Assembly (NCBI GenBank): GCA_009691715.1
Contig: SIAN01000015.1
Coordinates: forward strand, 1-64,000
From: Planctomycetota bacterium
GTDB taxonomy: Bacteria > Planctomycetota > B15-G4 > SIAN01
Direction of reading: 5' to 3'
DNA length: 64,000 nt
Shown here: positions 42,516-50,294 of the stretch, piece after piece
Position numbering within the stretch: position 1 is the stretch's first letter
How the letters are laid out: every line of letters begins with the position of its first letter
The notes under the pieces: model-generated
Seen by the model: the letters and a program-made list of their open reading frames with translations, nothing else
Databases searched by the model: none
What the model was told of the DNA's origin: nothing
Translations under genes and position numbers: made by a program

Positions 42516-44489
42516 TTGGCACAGCGGGCGACGAATTCGGGAGCAGGCGCGGCGGCAGCGGCCGATGGCGCGCCGGCACCCGACGCCCCATTCGTCGACG
42601 AGCGTGCGGCACGCTCGGCGCTCGATGCGACCGTGCAGCACGTCTGGGGCTACTCCTCGCTGCGGCCGCTGCAGGCGGAGGCGATGGTCGCGTCGTTGCA
42701 GGGGCGCGACGCGCTGGTCGTGCTGGCGACCGGCGGTGGCAAAAGCCTTTGCTACCAGGCGCCGGCATTGCTGAAGCAGGGCGTGACTGCGGTCATCAGT
42801 CCGCTCATTTCGCTGATGAAGGATCAGATCGACGGGCTGCGGGAGAGCGGCGTCGCGGCCGCAATGCTCACTTCGGCGCAGTCGCCGGAAGAGCGGCGCG
42901 CCGTGCGCCAGCAACTGCGCGCGGGCGAGTTGAAGCTGCTCTACGCGGCGCCGGAACGACTGGTCCTCGACGGTTTCATCGACGAACTGCTTGGTGCCGG
43001 GCTCGCCGCGCTGGTGGTCGACGAAGCGCACTGCATCAGCCACTGGGGGCACGATTTCAGGCCGGAGTACCGCCAGCTCGGCCAGCTGCGCCGCGACCAT
43101 CCGACCATCCCGATCCAGGCGTTCACCGCGACCGCGACGCCATCGGTGCGCGCCGACATCGTGAAGCAGCTCGGGCTGCGCGAACCGGCGCTGCTGGTCG
43201 GCAGCTGCGATCGACCGAACCTCACCTACCGCTTCCAGCCGCGCGGCGAACTGCTGGCGCAGACGCTGGCCGCGATCCGCCGCCATCCGCAGCAGGCCGG
43301 GATCATCTACGCGATCCGCCGGCGCGATGTGGAACAGCTCGCCGCGGCGCTGCAGCGCGAGGGCGTGAAGGCGCTCCCCTACCACGCCGGCCTCGAAGCG
43401 CAGGAGCGCCACCGGAACCAGGAGCAGTTCCTGAACGAAGAGATCGACGTCGTCGTGGCGACGGTCGCGTTCGGGATGGGCATCGATCGCGCCGACGTGC
43501 GCTTCGTGGTGCATGCGGCCCTGCCGAAGGGGATCGAGCAGTACATGCAGGAGAGCGGGCGCGCCGGTCGCGACGGGCTGCCGGCCGAGTGCGTGATGCT
43601 CTGGTCGGCGGCCGATTGGCATTCGTGGAAGAACCTGCTCGAGCGGAGCGCGCGGGAGACGGAGGGCGACGCCGCGGTCGAGGCGCGCGCGGCGGCGCCG
43701 ACGGACGACGATCTCGCCGAGGCGATCCGGCGGATCGGCGCGATGCTCTCCTTCGCCAGCGGCGCGGTCTGCCGCCATCGTTATCTGGTCGAGCATTTCG
43801 GTGAGACCTGGTCGAACGAGTCGGCGAGTCCGGCGGACGGCGGCTGCGGCGCGTGCGACGTCTGCCTCGGCGAGCTGGCGGCATTGCCCGATGCCACGGT
43901 GGTTGCGCAGAAGATCCTGTCGTGCGTGGTCCGTTGTCAGGAGCGATTCGGCGCGACCCACATCGCCGACGTGCTGCGCGGCGCTGACAGCGAGCGGATG
44001 CGGCAGTACGGCCACGACGCTCTCACCACGTTCGGCTTGCTGAAAGAGCAGTCGAACCGCGAGATCCGCCACTGCATCGACCAGCTCGTGGCGCAGCAGT
44101 GTCTCGCCGTGGCCGAGGGCGACTATCCAACGCTCGGCGTGACGCCGTTCGGACGCGAGGTGCTGCGCGGGCAGCGGCCGATCGCGCTGTTCGCGCTGCC
44201 GAAGCTGGCCAAGACCGCGAAGGGCCGCAGCTCGCTGGCGCGCCTCGCCGCCGACGACACTGCGCTGCCCGTGGACGATGCCCTGTTCGAGCAACTGCGC
44301 GCGTTGCGCCGCGAGCTCGCCCACACCCGCGGCGTCCCGCCCTACGTGATCTTCAACGACCGCACGCTCGCCGAACTCGCCTCACGCAAGCCGAAGACCC
44401 CCGAGGAGTTCCGCGCCTGCAAAGGCGTCGGCGACAAGAAGGCCGCCGACCTCGGTCCCGCGTTCCTGGCCGCGATCGCCTCGTCCTGA
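42516..44489 (+). CDS. recQ: ATP-dependent DNA helicase RecQ
   Basis: The 657-residue protein unwinds DNA 3'-5' in recombination and repair. Helicase core motifs are clear: LRPLQAEAM (motif 0), ATGGGKSLCYQAPAL (Walker A, about 69), VVDEAHCISHWGHDFRPEY (Walker B with the aromatic-rich loop), AFTATATPSVR (III), ATVAFGMGIDRADVRFVVHA (V) and QESGRAGRDG (VI). The RQC zinc site is CRHRYLVEHFGE followed by CGACDVC; a winged helix and an HRDC domain (ELAHTRGVPPYVIFND to CKGVGDKKA) complete it. Length and order are standard. The start is TTG 42516. It stands alone between the metallopeptidase-like gene and the phospholipase gene. Confidence 0.96.
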   Translation: MAQRATNSGAGAAAAADGAPAPDAPFVDERAARSALDATVQHVWGYSSLRPLQAEAMVASLQGRDALVVLATGGGKSLCYQAPALLKQGVTAVISPLISLMKDQIDGLRESGVAAAMLTSAQSPEERRAVRQQLRAGELKLLYAAPERLVLDGFIDELLGAGLAALVVDEAHCISHWGHDFRPEYRQLGQLRRDHPTIPIQAFTATATPSVRADIVKQLGLREPALLVGSCDRPNLTYRFQPRGELLAQTLAAIRRHPQQAGIIYAIRRRDVEQLAAALQREGVKALPYHAGLEAQERHRNQEQFLNEEIDVVVATVAFGMGIDRADVRFVVHAALPKGIEQYMQESGRAGRDGLPAECVMLWSAADWHSWKNLLERSARETEGDAAVEARAAAPTDDDLAEAIRRIGAMLSFASGAVCRHRYLVEHFGETWSNESASPADGGCGACDVCLGELAALPDATVVAQKILSCVVRCQERFGATHIADVLRGADSERMRQYGHDALTTFGLLKEQSNREIRHCIDQLVAQQCLAVAEGDYPTLGVTPFGREVLRGQRPIALFALPKLAKTAKGRSSLARLAADDTALPVDDALFEQLRALRRELAHTRGVPPYVIFNDRTLAELASRKPKTPEEFRACKGVGDKKAADLGPAFLAAIASS

Positions 44490-44606
44490 TCCGGGTTCGA
44501 AACGTCGGTCGGTTCCGCACCATCGCAGGCGCTCCGTTTCGTGGCACCACGATGCCGCGCCATGATCCGGCCCTTTCCGCTCGCTCGGAACTTCGAGGAT
44601 TCCTGG

Positions 44607-45542
44607 ATGACTTCCGCTCTTCGGAGCGCGTCCTGCCCGCGCGCTCTCGTCGCTGCTCCGCCGCTGCTGGTGATCGTCGCTGCCGCCTGCCAATCGAGTT
44701 CCGCCGATCGCGGCGCTGCTCCCACTGCTCCGGATGACGCGCGCTCGCTCTGGACCCGTCATTACGACCTCGACCGCACCGAACCGTCGCTCAAGCTCTC
44801 GCCGCATCGCGCGACCTACTTCACCGGCCACTACTCCGACCAGCCGAACCCGGCGTCGAACCCCAGCCCGCAGTTCGACCTCGAGCACGGTGAGCTCGAA
44901 TTCCAGTGCAGCATCAAGACGCGCCTCCCGCTCGGGCTCGAGCGCCGCGACGGCGTGCCCGACCTCTGGTTCGGCTACACACAGGAGGGGCATTGGCAGG
45001 TCGGCCAGCCGTCGGGCCCGTTCCGCGAGACGAACTACGAACCGGAGGGCTTCTTCCTCTGGCCGGTGCGCGAATGGGGCAAGTGGGGGCCGGTCGCGCT
45101 CAAGGCGCTCGGCGTCGGCGTGAGCCACCAGTCGAACGGTCGCGGTCGTCCGCAATCGCGCAGCTGGAACCGCGTCGTCGGCCAGGTTGCCGTCGAGTTC
45201 GGCGATGCCACAACCATGCTGCTGCGGCCTTGGTGGCGCATCCCCGAGAGCGTCGTCAACGACGAAAACCCTGACATCGACGAATTCATGGGCGACGGCG
45301 ACCTCGCGCTCGAGCACTCGTTCCAATGGCTCGGTTTCGATTTGTCGGCGGGCGCGCTGGTGCGGAACAACCTCGACTCGCACGCCAACCGCGGTGCCAT
45401 CGAGGCCTGGTTCGCCGGCCCGTTCTTGCACCCGCGCCTCAACTGGTTCCTGAAGGGATTCAGCGGCTACGGCGAGACCCTGATCGACTACGACCACCGC
45501 CAGCAGACCATCGCCTTCGGCGTCATCCTGCGCGACTGGTGA
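44607..45542 (+). CDS. pldA: Outer-membrane phospholipase A1 (OMPLA family)
   Basis: The 311-residue protein matches OMPLA: a barrel with the catalytic segment GVSHQSNGRGRPQSRSWNR, where His and Ser of H-x-SNG and the following Asn form the triad, plus the Ca-site-like NDENPDI. The C-terminus ends in Trp (GVILRDW), as outer-membrane barrels often do. It hydrolyses phospholipids that appear in the outer leaflet after envelope damage. The N-terminus ends IVAAACQSSS, a lipobox, so this version seems lipidated, unlike E. coli PldA. ATG 44607 has GAGGA about eight bases upstream. Confidence 0.88.
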   Translation: MTSALRSASCPRALVAAPPLLVIVAAACQSSSADRGAAPTAPDDARSLWTRHYDLDRTEPSLKLSPHRATYFTGHYSDQPNPASNPSPQFDLEHGELEFQCSIKTRLPLGLERRDGVPDLWFGYTQEGHWQVGQPSGPFRETNYEPEGFFLWPVREWGKWGPVALKALGVGVSHQSNGRGRPQSRSWNRVVGQVAVEFGDATTMLLRPWWRIPESVVNDENPDIDEFMGDGDLALEHSFQWLGFDLSAGALVRNNLDSHANRGAIEAWFAGPFLHPRLNWFLKGFSGYGETLIDYDHRQQTIAFGVILRDW

Positions 45543-46006
45543 AAAATCTGACTATCTGATCCCGACCCATGGGCAGACCCAAAACGGCTCTCCTGACGTT
45601 TTCGCGGCAAATCCACCAGACCCGAATCGCGCGAATCGCCCGTTCTTCCCAGGGAACAGCGTCGGATCCCGCACCTCGGTGGTCCGTCGGTCCACGCAAA
45701 AGACCATCGAGGAAAGGACCGACCTCCGGGGCGAGCCACAGTGACCAGCCAAGCCCGTTTGCGCGCGCCGTTCGGCGATCCAGGCTTCCCCTGGGAGGTC
45801 CCCGTTGCCGCGAGAAGTCTGGAGAGCCGGAAAAGGTAGACGCCGCGAAGCTGTCCGTGTCACGCGTTCGGCCCGGCCTCGTCCGCGGTCGTCAAACCGC
45901 CGGCAACTGCGCAGGGTCCTACGGGTCGTGCATCAATGCACTTGGGGCCGGCGCCGAATGCCGACCCCAAGTTGATTGAATGACGAGTGTCAGACCGGAC
46001 GGCTGT
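45543..46006. other. Intergenic region, no gene recognised
   Basis: These 464 bases lie between the convergent phospholipase and TRL genes. Several frames are open for up to 136 codons but show no start context, domain or composition like the neighbours. Base composition is a little less GC-rich just after 45540. I see no clear terminator, repeat or RNA gene. Confidence 0.3.
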
Positions 46007-46348
46007 CTATTCGCCGTGGACGATCGTCGTCTGCTTCACATACAAAAAGCCGAAAAAGCTCGATGTCTGGTGATCGACGTGGTGGACCTTCGTGATCTTG
46101 CCGGCCTTCATCGCAGCGTCGAGGCCCGAGTCGCCCGTCGCGATCAGACCGAGCATCCCTATCGAGGACGACTCGCCTACCAACGCGCCGGTCGCGGCGT
46201 CCGTCGCCACGGCCAGATTCTGCGCCGGATCAGTCACCTGCGTGAAGAGCAGCCCGGCGACCGACGGGCCACCTGGAAACGTGTTCGAGGTACACCCCGT
46301 CAAGAAGCTGACGCCGACGAGACCGGTAACGAGACACGCTCTCGTCAA
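46007..46348 (-). CDS. TRL-like family lipoprotein
   Basis: The 113-residue protein has a lipoprotein signal (LVTGLVGVSFLTGC, Cys19) and the features of the TRL family: a short LLFTQVTDPA region, SSSIGMLGLIATGDSGLDAAMK, and AGKITKVHHVDHQTSSFFGF ending in TTIVHGE. TRL proteins are small lipoproteins named from tRNA-associated loci; their role is unknown. No tRNA is seen nearby. The stop codon is TAG. It diverges from the DGPF protein gene. Confidence 0.8.
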   Translation of the reverse strand: MTRACLVTGLVGVSFLTGCTSNTFPGGPSVAGLLFTQVTDPAQNLAVATDAATGALVGESSSIGMLGLIATGDSGLDAAMKAGKITKVHHVDHQTSSFFGFLYVKQTTIVHGE

Positions 46349-46721
46349 AAACTTCCCATTGTCGCCCTCCCAGTGTGACCTACACCCCGCGCGCCGGCAG
46401 TAGCAAAGCGCAACTCAGCCGGCGCAAGGGTAATCGACTGTGCATTTCTGCCCGTTGCAAGGCGGCCGTCGAGGTTATTCATTAGTTTCGTCACCGGTCG
46501 CCGACCGGCCGGTGGTCGTGGCGATCGTGGCATCGGCGCGCATAGGACATCCTGTCCGCCGTTCCAGTCTAGGACCGGAGCGGCGGGAACGGCGGATTCA
46601 TATCGAGAACGCGCGGTGTCGTTCATTGTCGGTCCTGAATCGTGGTTCTGAGCGCAACGGCGTAGCAGCGCAACGGCGCAATGGTGGATTGACCCGTTCG
46701 AGCCACAGATGGAGATCGCGC
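46349..46721. promoter_or_regulatory. Divergent intergenic region with a 10-base-pair inverted repeat
   Basis: These 373 bases separate the TRL gene (minus) and the DGPF gene (plus) and must hold both promoters, though I cannot name -35 or -10 boxes with confidence. CCGCCGTTCC (46556-46565) and GGAACGGCGG (46586-46595) form a perfect inverted repeat with a 20-base spacer, which may be an operator or hairpin. GTTTCGTCACCGGT around 46483-46496 matches the right end of the dispersed palindrome seen at 50224. Confidence 0.35.
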
Positions 46722-47129
46722 GTGGCCAAGTTCATCGTCCTGCTCACCGACGACCCGTGCTACTGGGCGCAGTTCTCGCCGGAGCAGATGGGCGACGTGA
46801 TGAAGCAGTACGCGGCGTGGGGCATGAAGATGCACGCCTCGCGGCGAATCAAGATCGGCCACAAGCTGGCGGATGAAAGTGGCAAGCGGATGCAAATGGT
46901 CCGCGGGAAGCTCAAGGTGACCGACGGCCCGTTCGCGGAATCCCACGAAGTCATCGGCGGCTTCTACGTGATCGAAGCCGACAGCTACGACCACGGCCTC
47001 AAGCTGTTCGCCGACCACCCCCACATCGCGCACGGCCATCCGATCGATCTGCGCGCGATCGACGCTCCATCGCGCGGACGGGCGAAGCGCGGGCGCGGCG
47101 TCGCGAAGCCGCGGTCGAAGAAGGCGTGA
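46722..47129 (+). CDS. YCII-related DGPF-domain protein
   Basis: The 135-residue protein starts VAKFIVLLTDDPCYWAQFSP and contains LKVTDGPFAESHEVIGGFYV, the DGPF signature of the YCII-related family, then a basic tail (RGRAKRGRGVAKPRSKKA). GTG 46722 has GGAG seven bases upstream. Its stop overlaps the GTG of the ECF sigma factor gene (GTGA). DGPF genes next to sigma factors of the ECF42 type are a conserved pairing; the biochemical role of DGPF proteins is unknown. Confidence 0.88.
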   Translation: MAKFIVLLTDDPCYWAQFSPEQMGDVMKQYAAWGMKMHASRRIKIGHKLADESGKRMQMVRGKLKVTDGPFAESHEVIGGFYVIEADSYDHGLKLFADHPHIAHGHPIDLRAIDAPSRGRAKRGRGVAKPRSKKA

Positions 47130-48385
47130 CGCGACCGGCCGACCCGCGCGCGCTGCTCGACCAGTTGGTCCGCGAGTAATCGGGCGAGCTGGTCGCCACG
47201 CTCACCCGCATCCTCGGCTCGGCGCAACTCGACCTCGTGCACGACTGCGTGCAGGAGGCGCTGTTGAAGGCGCTCCGGATCTGGAGCTTCGAGGGCGTGC
47301 CTTAGCGGCCGGCCGCGTGGCTGGTGCAGGTCGCGAAGCACCAGGCGATCGACGCGCTTCGACACGCGCGGATGGCGGCGCGCAAGGCCCCGGAGCTCGA
47401 GCGCTGGGCGGCGCGCGCGGAGGCAACATCCACCGCGGGACGATCGCACGCCACTCGCGTCGAATCCGGCGCCGAGGCTGACGACGGCGCGCCAGCCGAC
47501 GACGTGCTGCGCCTGATGTTCCTCTGCTGTCATCCGGCGCTGCCGCGCGAATCGCGTGTCGCGCTCACGTTGAAGAGCGTCGCGGGCTTCCACGTCGCCG
47601 AGATCGCGCGCGCCTTCCTGGTCGACGAAAAGGCGATCCGCCAGCGCCTCGTGCGCGCGAAACGAATGCTGCGCGACCTCGCCGCGCCGTTCGTCCTGCC
47701 GCGGCCGCGCGAGTTGACCCGGCGCCTCGACGCCGTGCAGGACGTCCTCTACCTGCTCTTCACCGAGGGCTATGCGGCGACGCGAGGTGATGCGCTGGTC
47801 CGTCCCGACCTCGCGTGCGAGGCCATCCGACTCGCGGAGCTGCTGGCCGCTCGCGCCGACTTCGCCACGCCGCGCCTGCACGCGCTCCTCGCGCTGATGC
47901 ACCTGCAGGCGGCACGCCTCCCCGCTCGCACCGACGAGCTCGGGAAACTGCGGCGCCTCGCCGAGCAGGACCGCGCCCGCCACGATTGCGCGGCGTTGCG
48001 GCGCGGCCACTTCCATCGCGCGCGCGCGATGGCGGGCGACGAGCTGTCGGCTTGGCACGCGCAAGCCGGCATCGCCGGGGTGCACGCCAGCGCGCAATCG
48101 CCCGCCGCGACCGACTGGAGCCAGATCGTCTGGTGGTACGACCGACTGCTGGAACAGCACGACTCGCCGGTCGCGGCGCTCAATCGCGCCATCGCGATCG
48201 GCCACGTGGACGGACCCGCCGCCGCGCTGCGCGAACTCGACGCGCTGCTGCCGGCCGCGCGCGGCGAGTTTCTGGCGCGACTCGGCCGCACGAGCGAGGC
48301 GCGGGCCGAGTTTGCGCGCGCCGCGAAACTCGCCGCCAACGCCCCGCAACGACGGTGGCTCGAACGGCGCGCGGCGGCGATCTGA
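47126..48385 (+). pseudogene. ECF sigma factor (ECF42/DUF6596 type), broken by two in-frame stops
   Basis: The reading frame from GTG 47126 to TGA 48385 encodes a sigma factor with region 2 (LVATLTRILGSAQLDLVHDC to KALRIWSFEGVP), region 4 (LPRESRVALTLKSVAGFHVA) and the long C-terminal DUF6596/TPR extension typical of ECF42 (LLFTEGYAATRGD, DRLLEQHDSPVAALNRAIAI). TAA at 47177-47179 falls where relatives have E in REESG, and TAG at 47303-47305 falls inside the conserved GVPxxPAAWL. Everything else is well conserved. As written no functional sigma factor is made, although region 4 plus the extension could start at a GTG near 47324. It overlaps the DGPF gene by four bases. Confidence 0.82.
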
Positions 48386-48489
48386 GAGCCGCGATCACGA
48401 CTACAGTCGGCCCCCTCGCACGCCCCGTTCGCCCGGCGCGACCCGCCGCACCGCCGCTCGCCAACGACCTGCCGCACGGAGTCCCGCTG

Positions 48490-50229
48490 ATGCGCCTTCT
48501 AGTTTTGCTGATCCTGTTGCTCGGCGCCCTGCTTGCCACGCCCGGCCGAGCGACCGCGATCGCCGCGGCGGCGAAGCGCGCGCGCGAGCAGGGCCGGCCG
48601 ATCCTCGCGCTGGTGCGGAAGTACGGCGGCCTGAAGGTCCTCGACACGACGATGCTCGCGCCGTTCATGGACGAGGCGATCGTCGAACTGGTGCGCGCGC
48701 GGTTCGTGGCACTTTGATTCCAGATCGGCGATGCCGCACCATTCAACACGCCCGAGCGCTACGGCATCGGGCCGGCGGCGTTCGGGACGACGCTGCTCGT
48801 GGTCGATGCCGACGGCTACGTGCTCGGCGACACTTTCACGGTGGAAGCATCGTCGCTGCACGACTTCCTGCGCGAGACGCTGCCGGAACCAGACCGGCCG
48901 GCGCCGATCGCGCGCGGTGAGGAGTTGTTGGCGCAGTTGGAACACCCGGTGCCGCGGGCGGAAGTGCTGGCGCGTCTCGGGCGCGGCGACGAAGCGCTGG
49001 CGCTGCTCGCGCCGATCGCCGCGGACGACCCCGCGTTCCCTGCGGCGCTCTTCACCCGCGGGGTCGTCGAGGCGCGGTCCGACCTCAATGCGGGGCAGGC
49101 GACATGGGATCGGCTGCTGCGCGAGCATCCGAAGAGCCGGCACGCGTGGATCGCCGCGCGCCGACGGCCGCGCGCCCCACTGGCGATCGAGCGCGCCGCC
49201 GACGCCGAGCGCGACGCCGTCCGCTTCCTGCTCGACGCGCAGTTGGCGGACGGATCGTGGCTGTTTGCGGGCGAGGTGGCGATCGAGATCGCTGGCCGCA
49301 ACCTCGCGCTGACCCGCGCCATCACCGCGATCTGCGCCACCGCCCTGCTGCCCGCCGCGCGCGAGGCGGACGCCGATCCGCGGATCGAGCCGGCGATCGC
49401 CCGCGCGCTGCACTTCCTCCACGAGATCGCGCTGCAGCCGACCGTGTTTTCGGGACTCGCCTACGACGTCTGGAGCGAGCCGGCGCTGCTGCGTTTCGTC
49501 GCCGCGGCGGTCGATGCCGGATTCGCCGAGCCCGACGAGTGGCATGACCCGCTCGCGGGCGTGATGAAGTCGTTGCTGGCGAAGCAAAAGCGCGGCGGTG
49601 GCTTCAGCTACTACGGCGGCGCCGACGTTGCCAATCCCGATCCTGCGCTCGAGATCTCGTTCAGCTTCGTGACCGCGTGGGCGCTGCTGGCATTGCGCGA
49701 TGCGCAGGCGAGCGGCGTCGACGTGCCCGAGGAGGCGATCACGCGCGCGGTCGATTGCCTCGCGCGCTGCCGCAACATCGACGAGACTTTCGAGTGCTCG
49801 CTGAACCACGTCGCCGAGCAGGCTGGCCGCCGCAGCCAGCTTTCGGGAGCAGCGGGTCGCGGTCCAGTCTGCACGCTCACGCTGCTGCGGAACGGCCGCG
49901 CCGATTTGGCGAAGCTCGAAGCCAGCGTCGACCGTTTCCTCGACCATCGCGCCCTCTACGCTCGCGAACAGGGCAAGACCCTGATGCACTGCGGCCCCGA
50001 AGCCGAGGGCTCGCACTACCTGCTGTTCGACTACGCGTTCGCCGCGCTCGCCGCCGCCGAGCTGCCGGCCGCCGCTCGCGACCGCGTCCGCGCGCCGCTG
50101 CTCGAGCGGGTCCTGGCCGCGCGCACCGACGCCGGCAGCTTCGTCGACAACCCGCTGCTCGGCGATCACGTCGGAACGGCGCTCGCCCTTGAAGCGTTGC
50201 GAGCGCTGCGATCGGAGCCAAAGCGGTGA
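48490..50229 (+). CDS. Secreted thioredoxin-like plus alpha/alpha-toroid protein, interrupted by an in-frame TGA
   Basis: The 579-codon gene starts with a signal peptide (MRLLVLLILLLGALLATPG), followed by a thioredoxin-like stretch (AKRAREQGRPILALVRKYG, FGTTLLVVDADGYVLG) without a CxxC pair. TGA lies at codon 76 (48715-48717), between RARFVAL and FQIGDAAPFN. A linker with TPR-like helices leads to squalene-cyclase-like repeats (AVRFLLDAQLADGSWLF, KRGGGFSYYGGADVANPDPA, VCTLTLLRNGRADLAKLEAS). The TGA may replace TGG. No selenocysteine signal is evident. Its true stop TGA (50227-50229) falls inside a palindromic repeat. It precedes the DUF1592/DUF1552 pair. Confidence 0.68.
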
Positions 50230-50275
50230 CGAAACCGACATTCTGATCCAAACACAGAACGTCGGTTTCGTCACC
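50224..50275. repeat. Dispersed palindromic repeat, copy 2
   Basis: A 52-base hairpin, CGGTGACGAAACCGAC pairing with GTCGGTTTCGTCACCG and extended by TTCT/AGAA. It differs from copy 1 at 29481-29535 at only a few positions. It begins within the last codons of the upstream gene, so it may form the 3' end of that transcript. Confidence 0.78.
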
Positions 50276-50294
50276 GGTAGGATCGCGCGCCGCC

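Noticed and set aside
44490..44606. A tRNA-like GGTTCGAA box after recQ.
   Set aside because: The flanks cannot form an acceptor or anticodon stem.
45569..45979. A 136-codon frame after the phospholipase gene.
   Set aside because: No recognisable domain, unusual composition, and alternative frames are equally open.
7470..48717. Reassignment of TAG to an amino acid across the genome.
   Set aside because: TAG is used as the real stop at 362, 5969, 7759, 46007 and 58164, where the proteins end at family-typical places and readthrough would run into non-coding or antisense sequence.
29481..50275. CRISPR repeats.
   Set aside because: The two palindromes are single copies 21 kb apart with no spacers or cas genes.
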